Shown here piece after piece: positions 13,361 through 22,518 of a stretch of 33,775 bases of DNA. Within the stretch, counting starts at the first letter, position 1, and each line of letters opens with the position of its first letter. The notes under the pieces are model-generated. The model saw only the letters and a program-made list of their open reading frames with translations, had not been told where the DNA came from and searched no databases. The stretch is from a virus. The DNA is taken from positions 1 through 33,775 of IMG/VR virus record IMGVR_UViG_3300008267_000179; one strand, 5' to 3'. The position numbers and the translations under genes are program-made.

Positions 13361-13993
13361 ATGAGGTTAAGCATTAAGCAATTCCAAGACATTCTTGAAG
13401 TAAACAAAATGAGCATTGATGACCTGGAGAAGTCAATTTTCTTTGTTATGATTCTAACAGGGAAAACTGAATTTGAAGTTAATAAGATGTCTGTTAAGCG
13501 TTTCAACAAGCTATGTAAAAGGGTTTTAGATGAGTTTGAAATAATGGCTAAAGGATTAAGTGACCAAAAGCCTACGAACTTGATTAAAGCGAATGGCACT
13601 TGGTATTGGTTAGATTACGATATTAAGAAGATGAACGCAGGGCAATACGTAGAAACTGCTACATTCGGACTTGATTTGTTAACTAACCTTCACAAGTTGT
13701 TGGCTACAATGGCAACACCTATGAAATGGTCCTGGAAAGGATTGAAAAAGGTAAAAGAGAAAGATCACGAAAAGGTCGCTGAAGATATGCTTGAAGCAGA
13801 ATTTAGGCATTGTTACCACGCAGCGGTTTTTTTTTACGCAGTTTTCAAGGAATCAATTCTGAATTTAAGTCCTTATTTGGAAAGTCAGACGGAGAAGAAG
13901 GAGGAACTGAAGGAAGCAATGATTGGTTTCAGCAAAATTTCGGATGGTTCTATAATGCCAAAATGGTTTCAGAATTTGAAAATATCAGTTTAG
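13361..13993 (+). CDS. Tail assembly chaperone G-like protein (zero-frame product)
   Basis: This 210-aa protein matches a common Bacteroidota phage family: MRLSIKQFQDILEVNKMSID at the start, an ELEK-type helical region, GTWYWLDYDIKKMNAGQYVE in the middle, and KWSWKGLKKVKEKDHEKVAE before a helical AEFRHCYHAAVFF segment. It should coat and chaperone the tape measure during tail assembly. A run of nine T (13827-13835) with a perfect T-TTT-TTT heptamer in the zero frame lies at codons 156-158. The -1 frame stays open for 90 more codons, as in lambda G/GT. The terminator-less gap upstream holds a TATATCATA motif. Confidence 0.65.
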   Translation: MRLSIKQFQDILEVNKMSIDDLEKSIFFVMILTGKTEFEVNKMSVKRFNKLCKRVLDEFEIMAKGLSDQKPTNLIKANGTWYWLDYDIKKMNAGQYVETATFGLDLLTNLHKLLATMATPMKWSWKGLKKVKEKDHEKVAEDMLEAEFRHCYHAAVFFYAVFKESILNLSPYLESQTEKKEELKEAMIGFSKISDGSIMPKWFQNLKISV

Positions 13994-14106
13994 GCGAAGT
14001 TTGGGAATTGCCACCAATGCAGTTTCTAAATGATTTAACCTATATAAAATATAAAAACGATTGGGATGCCGAAGTCATTCGCAAAAGCACAAGCAGGCGC
14101 ACTTAA
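13361..14106 (+). CDS. Predicted G-T fusion protein by -1 frameshift
   Basis: A -1 slip on the heptamer ending at 13834 joins codons 1-158 to the frame starting TTA at 13834 and ending with TAA at 14104-14106. The 248-aa product gains a tail with EGSNDWFQQNFGWFY and VWELPPMQFLNDLTYIKYKN. This end looks conserved in related tail proteins and would bind the tape measure. The -1 frame is closed at 13804-13806 (TAG), so the shift must occur after that, and the T-run is the only good slippery site in the overlap. An assembly error in the T-run is the alternative explanation. The end overlaps the next gene by 41 bases. Confidence 0.6.
13828..13834 (+). promoter_or_regulatory. Slippery heptamer T TTT TTT for -1 frameshifting
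   Basis: In the zero frame the codons are GTT TTT TTT TAC, giving X XXY YYZ with all T. It is embedded in a nine-T run (13827-13835) and is followed by an overlap of two open frames. Confidence 0.6.
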
Positions 14107-14686
14107 TAGGTTAGGCGGTCAAGACAGGGAACAATTTGTTCCTTTTGTTGCTCAAAGTATATTAGAGCAATACGGACAAGATTTTAAGATTCTTCTTGAA
14201 GCCTATATTAAATCAAGAAAGGTTTCTTCTACAGGAGCATTAGCTGATAATATTTATCCTTCAGTTAGTGAAGATGGGAATAAGTTGATAGTTACAATGT
14301 TAGATTATTTTGATTTTCCTAACGAAGGTGTAAGAGGTGTAAAAGGAACAAAGAATGGTGTAGGTAGTCCTTATAAGTTTAAGAACTACGGAATGAATGC
14401 AGAAGGTAGGGCATCCATTAAAAGATATATTTTAGACGGCAAAGCAAAGGTTTCAAATGTTAAAGAACCTGTTGGTTTAGAAAGAAAGAACAAAAAGAAA
14501 TCTTTAATAGATAGACAAGTTGATAACTTAATTTATATGATTAAGAGATATGGTATAAAACGAACTGAATATTTCAACGATGCTTTTGAAGAAGCGTTTA
14601 AAGATATTGATGTAGTAATTGGCGAAGCATTAGGAATAGACATAGCAATGAACATACAAACAATAAGCAGTAAAAAAGTAAAGTAA
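14066..14686 (+). CDS. Structural or tail-completion protein, unassigned
   Basis: A 206-aa basic protein. Residues 20-60 are helical (EQFVPFVAQSILEQYGQDFK), the centre contains SVSEDGNKLIVTMLDYFDFP followed by a Gly-rich loop (NEGVRGVKGTKNGVGSPYKF), and the C-terminus is helical. The pattern of a helix, a short beta part and a GVRG-type loop resembles small neck or tail-completion proteins of siphoviruses, but I cannot assign it. It overlaps the frameshifted tail chaperone by 41 bases. The stop touches the next start (TAATG). Confidence 0.6.
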   Translation: MPKSFAKAQAGALNRLGGQDREQFVPFVAQSILEQYGQDFKILLEAYIKSRKVSSTGALADNIYPSVSEDGNKLIVTMLDYFDFPNEGVRGVKGTKNGVGSPYKFKNYGMNAEGRASIKRYILDGKAKVSNVKEPVGLERKNKKKSLIDRQVDNLIYMIKRYGIKRTEYFNDAFEEAFKDIDVVIGEALGIDIAMNIQTISSKKVK

Positions 14687-15855
14687 TGGCGATTAGTAGT
14701 TTAATAAATCCTTCAGGGAAGCCAAGCGTTCAGGATAATCTTTGGCATATAGCGACAAGCGACAATTCCGGACAGGTTGATTTCAAATATGTTTTTGATG
14801 TCTATAATGGCAACACGCAATTAATTAGGGCAAAAGTGTTTCCAAGTCCTGACAATGGTAAGGGATATTTTGACGCAGGACCAATAGTAAGGAATGAAAT
14901 TAATTACCAATGGTTTAATCCTGATGGGCAATTCTTTTCTTATTCACCTGATTTAGATGGTGAAATAGGGCAAGTGTATAACGTAAGAGTTGGTGAGGAT
15001 TTTTCAGGACTTACTACACTTAACCTGGCTTCAGGTTTTGTAAGTGGATATAACTTCGTTCCACCTGTATTTAAAAGAAGGATGTTTGACTTTACTGCTA
15101 AAAACAATAAAAGTTTAACTGATAGGTTTTTAAGTATGGATTCAAACTTCGGTGAAGATTTATATTTCCCTTTACATTCAAGTTTAGAAACTAAACTATC
15201 AGTAACAAGATACATAGGTGCTTCTGCATCAACTTCAAGCGTTTATACATTTACACCTTCATATCAGCAATTAAATATTGGTCCTGATGCAGTCAATGTT
15301 TTATTAGATGACATTGCAGCATTCTTAATAAATTCAAGTACTACGAGATATGTAATTACTATTGATATGGGTATCGGTGGAAAATATGATATAAATGTGA
15401 ATATGGAATGTAACGGAAAGTTTACACCTATTCCTTTGCACTTTATGAACGCTTATGGAATGTATGAAACTGCACGTTTTCAATTAGTCAATAGATTGAG
15501 CAAGGAAATAGAACGCAAGACATTTGAGAAACGAGATTATAGCTTCGGTTCTTCTTCAGTAGATTATTTTACTACACACGGAAGTAATAATAAATACATT
15601 GAAAGTAAAATCAATTACGGAAGTAAGATTAATTGGAATTACAAGCTAACGATGTACCCACCTACCGATTCGGATTATCAATGGCTTGCACAATTAATTG
15701 ATAGTCCTATTATTTACGCTGAAATAGATTCAGAATATTATCCGGTAACGATTAAGGAAACTAACTACGAATATAGTAAGCACGATTTTAACGGCTTAAG
15801 ACCTTTGGAATTAAATATTGAAATGAACCAAAAACGCTACGGCTATAAACGATAA
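14686..15855 (+). CDS. Tail/baseplate structural protein
   Basis: A 389-aa, beta-rich protein beginning MAISSLINPSGKPSVQDNLW. Segments such as FKYVFDVYNGNTQLIRAKVF and GYFDAGPIVRNEINYQWF alternate in a way typical of distal tail or baseplate hubs. I recognise this start (a protein about positions, points and PSVQDNLWHI) from structural genes of Bacteroidota phages. No enzymatic motif is seen. It is coupled to the larger protein after it (TAATG at 15855) and lies between tail chaperone and tape measure genes. Confidence 0.65.
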   Translation: MAISSLINPSGKPSVQDNLWHIATSDNSGQVDFKYVFDVYNGNTQLIRAKVFPSPDNGKGYFDAGPIVRNEINYQWFNPDGQFFSYSPDLDGEIGQVYNVRVGEDFSGLTTLNLASGFVSGYNFVPPVFKRRMFDFTAKNNKSLTDRFLSMDSNFGEDLYFPLHSSLETKLSVTRYIGASASTSSVYTFTPSYQQLNIGPDAVNVLLDDIAAFLINSSTTRYVITIDMGIGGKYDINVNMECNGKFTPIPLHFMNAYGMYETARFQLVNRLSKEIERKTFEKRDYSFGSSSVDYFTTHGSNNKYIESKINYGSKINWNYKLTMYPPTDSDYQWLAQLIDSPIIYAEIDSEYYPVTIKETNYEYSKHDFNGLRPLELNIEMNQKRYGYKR

Positions 15856-18284
15856 TGGTAAGAATATTTATAGAAGGACAGGAATTAGATGTTAACGAAG
15901 GATTTAGTCAGCAAATAACCTATGCAGTAGATGACCTTCAAAACCTTGATAGCAAAAGCACGGCTTTTAGCAAGACAATTGTTATACCTGGAACTGCAAA
16001 TAATAACAAGCTATTCGGAAATATATTTGAGTTTACCAATTCTAACTTTACAGGGGATGGTGCTAACGTAGGTTATAACTTTAATGCTTCTAAAGCAGCG
16101 AAGGTAAGGTTAGAAATAAACGGATTGAGTGCGATTAAGGGAGTTTTAAGGTTGCTTACTATTATTCACGATGGCGAGAATATAGAATATGAAGTTGCAA
16201 TCTTTGGGGAGTTAGGTGGCTTTGTAAATGCTTTAGGCAATAAGAAGTTAGAGGATTTAGATTTTTCAATTTACAATCACAATTACACAATAAAAAGTAT
16301 TGAAGATAGTTGGAGTGGTGACCTTCAATTAAATACAAGTGGTAACTTTTACAATGGGGATAGAGTCCTTATTGATGTTACAGAATATCAGCAATTTTAT
16401 ATTGGAGATGTTATTACAATAAGTGGAACTGCTTTAAATAATGGGAATTATACTATTGAGAATGTTATTAATGATGAGTACACTATTATAATAGGAACTC
16501 CAATAACATTTAAAACACAATTATTAGTATTTAGAGAAAGTGTACAAAACGGAAGTGATGGAAATTTTACAATAACTTATCCTAAAAAAGGTAGAGGTTA
16601 TTTCTATCCATTAATTGATTATGGTTTAGTAAGTACTAATAAACAAGATTATAATTATTATGCTTTTAGACCTGCTTTTTATGTGCGTCAATATTTAGAT
16701 AAGATAATACGAGGAGCAGGTTATACTTATGAATCTAATTTCTTTGATAGTGATTTCTTTAAAAGGTTAATTGTTCCACATAATCAAAAGGAAATTTACA
16801 ATCAGTCAACAACATTTTACGTTCAAACAACAAATTCACTTGCAGTAAATTTTGTAAATAATTCTGCAGGAATAACAAGCAATGCTTTTGTAAGATATAC
16901 AGGTGTTACAACTAACAATTTTACTTATGTTGATGGTGGTGGTTTTGGTGCATCAAAATTCATTTATACAGGTGCTACTGAAATTACAATTAAAATAAGA
17001 GTAAGATATACATACATAGCAACAACAACCAACGGAGGAAATGCACAAGCCGTTATCTATAGTTTTGGTTCAACAATTCAACAATCTGATTTAATACTTG
17101 ATGGTATTCAAAGAACTGCGACTATAGAAAAAATATTTACTATAAATAATGGTGAAGAAATAAGTTTTGCAGTTAGGTCAACACCAAGTTCATCAAGTGA
17201 GGTAAGAATTATTTTAGATACTAATACTTATTTCACAATAACTGCAGAACCTGAAACTTACATTCCTTATACTTTAGGCAATTCTTTAAATTTAAATCAT
17301 TGTTTACCTGTAAATATTTTTCAAAAAGACTTCTTCACTTCTATTTTGAAGATGTTCTACTTAATGGTTACGGAAGATAAAGAACGTGAAAAGCATTTAA
17401 TTATTGAACCCTGGGTGGAGTTCTACAATTTAAGTAGAGCAAGTTATTTGGATTGGTCAGACAAGATAGATAGAAGCCAACCTATTAAGATAGTTCCAAT
17501 GTCTGAAATCAATTCAAGATATTATAACATTAACTACAAACCTGATTCAGATTATTTTAACGAAGATTATAAAAAGAAATATAACGAAGGTTACGGAAAT
17601 GTAATTTTTGATAACCAATTAGATTTTGCAAAAGATAGTTCAACGACTGAAGTAATATTTTCAGCTACACCTTTGGTAGGTTATGAGGATGAAGATAAAG
17701 TCGTTTCAACAATTTTTAAATGGGATGGAACTACAAGTAGTACTGAAGAAAGGGTTTCTTCAAACATTAGGGTTCTTCAAAGTAAATTAATTAGTGGAGT
17801 TACAAGTTGGGATATTTTAAATTTAAGTGGAACAACTATAGCTACAAATACCGAATACCCTTACGCAGGTCATTTAGACGACCCTGATGTTCCTGGAAGT
17901 GATTTATCCTTCGGAATACCAAAACAACTTTACTTTAATTTGGCTGCAGGTGCTTTAGGTAATAACCTATTTAATACTTACTATTCTTCTTATTTAGCAG
18001 AAATAACGGACAAGGATTCACGATTAGTTATTGCTAAAATCAAACTAACCGAACAGGATATTTTTAATCTTGATTTTGGAAGGTTCATTTGGATTGATGG
18101 GGTGCTTTATAGATTGAGTAGAATTATAGATTATACGGCAGGGGAAATTTGCACAATAGAATTATTAAGGGTTATTTATACAACCTATCAGACAGGAAGT
18201 CCTGCACAAACGGAGTGTATTTTAACTGAAGATTCAATTTGTATAACAACTGAAGATGACAACAATTTAACAATAGAAAATTAA
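15855..18284 (+). CDS. Large tail/baseplate protein
   Basis: An 809-aa protein. The N-terminal 100 residues (MVRIFIEGQELDVNEGFSQQ, then STAFSKTIVIPGTANNNKLF) are typical of a Bacteroidota phage tail protein family, with the phrase on sequence-specific attachment TANNNKLFG. The middle is Thr/Asn/Tyr-rich and beta-like (about 190-470). The C-terminal third includes NHCLPVNIFQKDFFTSILKM and DRSQPIKIVPMSEIN, as in baseplate hub proteins. It is probably part of the tail tip that carries receptor-binding or tail-fibre proteins. No peptidase or lysozyme motif is visible. Confidence 0.7.
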   Translation: MVRIFIEGQELDVNEGFSQQITYAVDDLQNLDSKSTAFSKTIVIPGTANNNKLFGNIFEFTNSNFTGDGANVGYNFNASKAAKVRLEINGLSAIKGVLRLLTIIHDGENIEYEVAIFGELGGFVNALGNKKLEDLDFSIYNHNYTIKSIEDSWSGDLQLNTSGNFYNGDRVLIDVTEYQQFYIGDVITISGTALNNGNYTIENVINDEYTIIIGTPITFKTQLLVFRESVQNGSDGNFTITYPKKGRGYFYPLIDYGLVSTNKQDYNYYAFRPAFYVRQYLDKIIRGAGYTYESNFFDSDFFKRLIVPHNQKEIYNQSTTFYVQTTNSLAVNFVNNSAGITSNAFVRYTGVTTNNFTYVDGGGFGASKFIYTGATEITIKIRVRYTYIATTTNGGNAQAVIYSFGSTIQQSDLILDGIQRTATIEKIFTINNGEEISFAVRSTPSSSSEVRIILDTNTYFTITAEPETYIPYTLGNSLNLNHCLPVNIFQKDFFTSILKMFYLMVTEDKEREKHLIIEPWVEFYNLSRASYLDWSDKIDRSQPIKIVPMSEINSRYYNINYKPDSDYFNEDYKKKYNEGYGNVIFDNQLDFAKDSSTTEVIFSATPLVGYEDEDKVVSTIFKWDGTTSSTEERVSSNIRVLQSKLISGVTSWDILNLSGTTIATNTEYPYAGHLDDPDVPGSDLSFGIPKQLYFNLAAGALGNNLFNTYYSSYLAEITDKDSRLVIAKIKLTEQDIFNLDFGRFIWIDGVLYRLSRIIDYTAGEICTIELLRVIYTTYQTGSPAQTECILTEDSICITTEDDNNLTIEN

Positions 18285-18289
18285 AAATT

Positions 18290-18721
18290 ATGCCTAAAAT
18301 AAGTGAATTAACAAGTGCTGCTACAATAGTAGGAACTGAAGAACTACCGATAGTTCAAAGCACAACAACAAAGAAAGTAACTGCAGAATCATTACTTACT
18401 TTTCCTATTGATGAAATAGATTTAGGAGTTGCTGATTACACGATTACAAAATATGGGATCTATTACATTACTGCAGGTTCAAGTGGATTAACTCCATATC
18501 AAATTATTTTACCTGACCCTACAACAATGCCTGGAACACAACTTTTGTTCTTCAATTATGACGATACTAACACGGCACAATTTGAAGCAACCTATCAACC
18601 ATATAACGAAGCAGGGACTATAAATGCTGATAAGTATATAGAAATTCCAATTAAGAATGCAGTTTTAGTTGTATCGGTTAATGGCTATTGGTCTGCTTTG
18701 AGTTTCAGAACAGGTGGTTAA
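18290..18721 (+). CDS. Small tail-fibre-like virion protein
   Basis: A 143-aa protein with the N-terminal phrase MPKISELTSAATIVGTEELP and VQSTTTKKVTAESLL, which recurs at the start of tail-fibre and appendage proteins. The rest is a beta-rich domain (YYITAGSSGLTPYQIILPDP, then FFNYDDTNTAQFEATY) ending in a Gly-rich tail. It probably decorates the tail tip. It follows the large baseplate protein after five bases and precedes the tape measure gene. Confidence 0.6.
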   Translation: MPKISELTSAATIVGTEELPIVQSTTTKKVTAESLLTFPIDEIDLGVADYTITKYGIYYITAGSSGLTPYQIILPDPTTMPGTQLLFFNYDDTNTAQFEATYQPYNEAGTINADKYIEIPIKNAVLVVSVNGYWSALSFRTGG

Positions 18722-18741
18722 TAACATTTAAATTTTAAGAA

Positions 18742-20547
18742 ATGGCAAAACAAGTAATTGCTTTAGAAGCAACATTAAATAGTGGTCCTGCAGAAGGTTC
18801 GGTAAAAAGTTTAAAAGCACAATTAAGAGAAGCACAACAAGAAGTGCAGCAAATGTCTGATAAATTCGGACTCACTTCAGACCAAGCACAAAAGGCAGCA
18901 AGAAGGGCAGCGGAACTTAAAGACGCAATAGGTGACGCAAAACTTCTTACCGATGCTTTTAATCCTGATGCTAAATTTAAATCTTTTAGTAATGCAATTC
19001 AGGGTGTAGTAGGTGGCTTTGCTGCTTTGCAAGGTGCACAGGCTTTATTCGGTTCTGAATCTGAAGACGTAGCAAAAGTTCTTGCTAAAGTTCAGGGTGC
19101 TATGGCATTAAGTCAAGGCATTAATTCAGTTCTTGAAGCAAAGGATGCTTTTAAAGTTTTAGGTGGGGTTATAAAAACTAATGTAGTAGGTGCGTTTTCT
19201 TCAATGAAAGCAGCAATTGTTTCTACAGGTATAGGTGCTTTGATTGTTGGTATAGGTTTATTGATTGAACAATTTATGGCTATGTCTGACGCTGCAGAAG
19301 AAGCAGCAGAAGCACAAAAGAAACTTAATGAACAAACAAAGAAATATGCTGAAAGTGGTTTAAAGGCAGAGTTAGATTATTTAAATAGAAAGGAAAAACT
19401 TGAAATAGCAAAAGCGAAATTAGCAGGTAAAACTGAAGAAGAAATCTTTGCAATTCAACAAAGCTATAGAGCATCAAGAATAGGTTCACAAAGTAGAGCA
19501 TACGAAGAACTAAAAAATATAGATGAAAAAGCAGCGGATGAATTAAAGAATCAAATTGAGAACGCTAATGTAGAAGGACAAGTAGCAGAAATAGAGCATC
19601 AAACTAAATTACAAGAAACAAGAAAAAAGGCAGCAGAAGAAAGAAGGCAAAAGCAAAAAGAGGAAAACGATAAAATAAAAGAAGATATTAAGAATGCTAA
19701 TGCAGAACAAAACAATCTTCAGAAACAACTTCAAGATGAAATAACACTTTCTTTGATAGAGGATGAAAGACAAAGAGAGCAAGTTAAACTTGAAATGGAT
19801 TTAGAGAAAGCAAAGAAGGATGTTGAAAATAGCAAGGCTTCAACAAAAGAAAAGAACGAAACGATTGCTTTATTAGAGCAACAATATATGGTTAATCTTC
19901 GTGAAATGCAAGATAAATTTGCACAAGAAGATAAAGAGAAACAAGATAAAAAGAATGCTGATTTAATTAAGAGTGAGCAAGAATTAAACGATATTATTGA
20001 AGGTTTATACAAAGAAAATTTAGAAGACCAAAAGAAAAAAGCAGAAGAAGAAAAGAAAATTGCTGAAGGTGTAGCAATAGCAAAAGTTCAATTTATCAGA
20101 GATATTGGAAATGCTACAGGTGCTTTATCTGAATTGGTAGGAAAACAAACTGCAGTAGGTAAAGGTTTAGCCGTAGCACAAGCGACTATAAATACATATC
20201 AAGGTGCTACGGAAGTATTAAGAGCTAAAAGTGTATTGCCTGAACCATTAGGAACTATTTCTAAAGTTGTTAACGTAGCAACCATAATAGCTACAGGTTT
20301 AAAATCAGTTAAAGGAATTTTATCTACTAAAGTTCCTGGAGGTGGTGGAGGTGGTGGAAATCTACCTTCTTTACCAAGTCCTTCTACAACTGCACCTATT
20401 GCACCACAATTAGGACAAACTGCTTTAAATCAACAATTAGTGAATCAAACAGGAAACGCAGCGGTTAGAGCATTTGTTTTAGAAACTGATGTTTCCGGAA
20501 ACCAAGAAAGAATAAAGAGATTAAATAGAGCAGCAAGGATAAACTAA
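18742..20547 (+). CDS. Tail tape measure protein
   Basis: A 601-aa protein with the features of a tape measure. It has an Ala-rich helical N-terminus (EATLNSGPAEGSVKSLKAQL), a hydrophobic segment at about 150-180 (AAIVSTGIGALIVGIGLLIE) and a long Lys/Glu coiled coil (about 190-430). A second hydrophobic helical part follows (RDIGNATGALSELVGKQTAV), then a Gly-rich hinge with seven consecutive Gly and a Pro/Thr-rich C-terminus. At roughly 0.15 nm per residue it predicts a tail of about 90 nm, short for a siphovirus. In this genome it lies before, not after, the head genes. Confidence 0.8.
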   Translation: MAKQVIALEATLNSGPAEGSVKSLKAQLREAQQEVQQMSDKFGLTSDQAQKAARRAAELKDAIGDAKLLTDAFNPDAKFKSFSNAIQGVVGGFAALQGAQALFGSESEDVAKVLAKVQGAMALSQGINSVLEAKDAFKVLGGVIKTNVVGAFSSMKAAIVSTGIGALIVGIGLLIEQFMAMSDAAEEAAEAQKKLNEQTKKYAESGLKAELDYLNRKEKLEIAKAKLAGKTEEEIFAIQQSYRASRIGSQSRAYEELKNIDEKAADELKNQIENANVEGQVAEIEHQTKLQETRKKAAEERRQKQKEENDKIKEDIKNANAEQNNLQKQLQDEITLSLIEDERQREQVKLEMDLEKAKKDVENSKASTKEKNETIALLEQQYMVNLREMQDKFAQEDKEKQDKKNADLIKSEQELNDIIEGLYKENLEDQKKKAEEEKKIAEGVAIAKVQFIRDIGNATGALSELVGKQTAVGKGLAVAQATINTYQGATEVLRAKSVLPEPLGTISKVVNVATIIATGLKSVKGILSTKVPGGGGGGGNLPSLPSPSTTAPIAPQLGQTALNQQLVNQTGNAAVRAFVLETDVSGNQERIKRLNRAARIN

Positions 20548-20562
20548 ATTTCACTAACTTTT

Positions 20563-20571
20563 TATATCTTA
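20563..20571 (+). promoter_or_regulatory. TATATCTTA motif four bases before the start
   Basis: TATATCTTA ends four bases before ATG 20576, the same spacing as the related motifs at 13348 and 21963. It could be a -7 element of a late promoter giving a nearly leaderless transcript for the head module. Confidence 0.35.
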
Positions 20572-20575
20572 TTTT

Positions 20576-21955
20576 ATGGAATTACCAATTTACGAGTTAA
20601 AGATTAATGAATCATTAAAGGATGAAAGCGAAGTTTCTTACGTGGCTTTAGTGGATGAACCTGCCATTCAAAAGGATTTCGTAGCGTTTAAATTTGTTGA
20701 ACCTTCTAAAGGCGAAGAAGAAAATGAATTTATTCCACGATGTGTAAAGTATATGGTTGACGAAGGCAAAGAAACTGAACAAGCGGTTGCTATTTGCTAT
20801 TCTATTTGGGAAGAACATTTCAAGCAGGACTTTCAAGAAAGCTATAACGATTACCCTAAAGCAGCAAGCGAAAACGCAAAGATTGCTTTAAGATGGGCTG
20901 AAGAAAACGGATGGGGTGAATGTGGAACACCTGTCGGAAAAGCAAGGGCAAACCAATTGGCGAATGGTGAAGGAATAAGCCGTGAAACTATTGCGAGAAT
21001 GTCAGCATTTGAAAGGCACAGGGAAAACTCACAAAAGGAATTAGGCGACGGATGTGGAAGGTTGATGTGGTTAGCTTGGGGTGGTGATGAAGGTGTAGAA
21101 TGGGCAAAAAGAAAATTAGAGCAAATAGATTCTAAAATGATAAAGGCTAATGAATATACTTTAGACATTTACGGATATTCACCTAAAAACTTTGATGTTT
21201 GTCCTGGAGCAGTTGCTACATTTAACCATCTTGTTTCAATGAATGTAGGGATAGAAGAACAAGGAATGGTTCGTTCTGCAGCACAAATAGCCGATTCTAT
21301 TTTTGAGATAGAAAAAAATGTAATAGCCAACAATGTTTCTACACTTAAAGAAGTGCAAGAAGTGGAAATATTAATAGATGACTTTAAGGATTTAATGCAC
21401 GAAATAGATGAATTAGTAGGGATGCAGCACGATGTAAGTTATATGGATGGGCATTTAGTCAAAGTTAAAAGTTATTTGAAGTTAAAGAATCAGTTAGGCT
21501 TTCAAGTTGTTAACGAAGACCAAAGGATAATTTCAGGACCATTAATGATTGCCGATGAATTAATCTATCGTAATAATGACAAGTTCGGTGAACACTACGT
21601 AAAGTTTTCTGCAGATACGATAAAGAAGATAGCCATTAAGTTTTCTAAAAAGAAATATCAATCAAACGTGAATTTGATGCACGACCCTAACAATAAGGTA
21701 GCAGGGGTTACAATGTTTGAATCTTGGCTAACTGATAAAGAAAGGGGAATCTTACCAATGGCAGGTTTTGAGGATGTAGCAGACGGAAGTTGGTTTGGTT
21801 CTTTCTACGTGGAAAATAATGAAGTATGGAACAAGGTTAAAGCAGGTGAGTTCAGGGGTTTTTCAGTAGAGGGTTTATTTGATTACGAAGCACCATTAAC
21901 CAAAGAAGAAGAAATGCTTAACAAGATTTCTGAACTTTTAAACGCAATTTCTTAA
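20576..21955 (+). CDS. Prohead protease, XkdF-like, with a large insertion
   Basis: This 459-aa protein has the XkdF-like start VSYVALVDEPAIQKDFVAFK (20-39). Its C-terminal protease core contains GPLMIADELIYR (321-332), NLMHD (366-370, probable catalytic H369), VTMFESW (378-384) and RGFSVEG (427-433, probable catalytic S430). Between them lie a small helical domain (RCVKYMVDEGKETEQAVAIC), a separate domain about 93-185 (YPKAASENAKIALRWAEENG to MWLAWGGDEGVEWAKRK) and a further helical segment to about 310. It would cleave the scaffold and capsid precursor. Its place directly before the scaffold-like and capsid genes fits. The inserted domain may bind another virion component. Confidence 0.8.
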   Translation: MELPIYELKINESLKDESEVSYVALVDEPAIQKDFVAFKFVEPSKGEEENEFIPRCVKYMVDEGKETEQAVAICYSIWEEHFKQDFQESYNDYPKAASENAKIALRWAEENGWGECGTPVGKARANQLANGEGISRETIARMSAFERHRENSQKELGDGCGRLMWLAWGGDEGVEWAKRKLEQIDSKMIKANEYTLDIYGYSPKNFDVCPGAVATFNHLVSMNVGIEEQGMVRSAAQIADSIFEIEKNVIANNVSTLKEVQEVEILIDDFKDLMHEIDELVGMQHDVSYMDGHLVKVKSYLKLKNQLGFQVVNEDQRIISGPLMIADELIYRNNDKFGEHYVKFSADTIKKIAIKFSKKKYQSNVNLMHDPNNKVAGVTMFESWLTDKERGILPMAGFEDVADGSWFGSFYVENNEVWNKVKAGEFRGFSVEGLFDYEAPLTKEEEMLNKISELLNAIS

Positions 21956-21962
21956 CCAAAAA

Positions 21963-21971
21963 TATATCATA
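21963..21971 (+). promoter_or_regulatory. TATATCATA motif four bases before the start
   Basis: TATATCATA ends four bases before ATG 21976. It is identical to the copy before 13361 and has the same spacing as the copies at 13361 and 20576. Confidence 0.35.
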
Positions 21972-21975
21972 GTTT

Positions 21976-22491
21976 ATGACACCAAAAGAAATAGTAGAAA
22001 AATTAAGATTAACCTTCAATGAGTTGGTTAATAACGAACCTGCTCCTGTTAAGTTGGCTACTGCTAAATTGATGGATGGAACTGAAGTTGAAGTTACTGA
22101 ACTTGCCGTAGGTGGTATAGTAACAATACAAGGAGTTCCTGCACCAATAGGCGAACATCAACTTGAAGACGGAACAACTATCGTAGTAGGTGATAACGGA
22201 GCAATTACCGAAATCAAACCTGCCGTAGAAGTTGAAGTAGAAGTTGAAGATATGGCTTCAATGTTTAGTGCTTTCCAAACATCAACTAACGAAAAGTTTG
22301 CTTCTTATGAGCAAAAGTTTGCTGATTACGAAGCCAAGCTAAACAAAGCAAATTCAATCATTGATGCTTTATTGGATGTAACTAAAACTTTAGCTGAAAC
22401 TCCAACAGGAACACCTGACCAAGCTATTCAGCAACCAAACAATTTTAAAGACGAAAAAGTAAAATCTTACGCAGGTTTATTCGGTAAGTAA
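21976..22491 (+). CDS. Scaffold-like head protein
   Basis: A 171-aa acidic protein. An N-terminal helix (TPKEIVEKLRLTFNELV) is followed by a beta-rich domain with AKLMDGTEVEVTELAVGGIV and GVPAPIGEHQLEDGTTIVVG, a pattern common just before capsid genes in Bacteroidota phages. Then comes an acidic VEVEVEVED stretch and a coiled coil (about 95-140, FASYEQKFADYEAKLNKANS). The layout and position between protease and capsid suggest a scaffold cleaved during maturation. It is preceded by a TATATCATA motif. Confidence 0.65.
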   Translation: MTPKEIVEKLRLTFNELVNNEPAPVKLATAKLMDGTEVEVTELAVGGIVTIQGVPAPIGEHQLEDGTTIVVGDNGAITEIKPAVEVEVEVEDMASMFSAFQTSTNEKFASYEQKFADYEAKLNKANSIIDALLDVTKTLAETPTGTPDQAIQQPNNFKDEKVKSYAGLFGK

Positions 22492-22518
22492 TTAATTAAC
22501 AATTAAAAATTAAATAAA

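Noticed and set aside
13810-14106. Independent gene starting at TTG 13810
   Set aside because: The frame continues the preceding gene after a -1 slip at the T-run, and its end matches the T part of a tail chaperone; a separate start is unnecessary.
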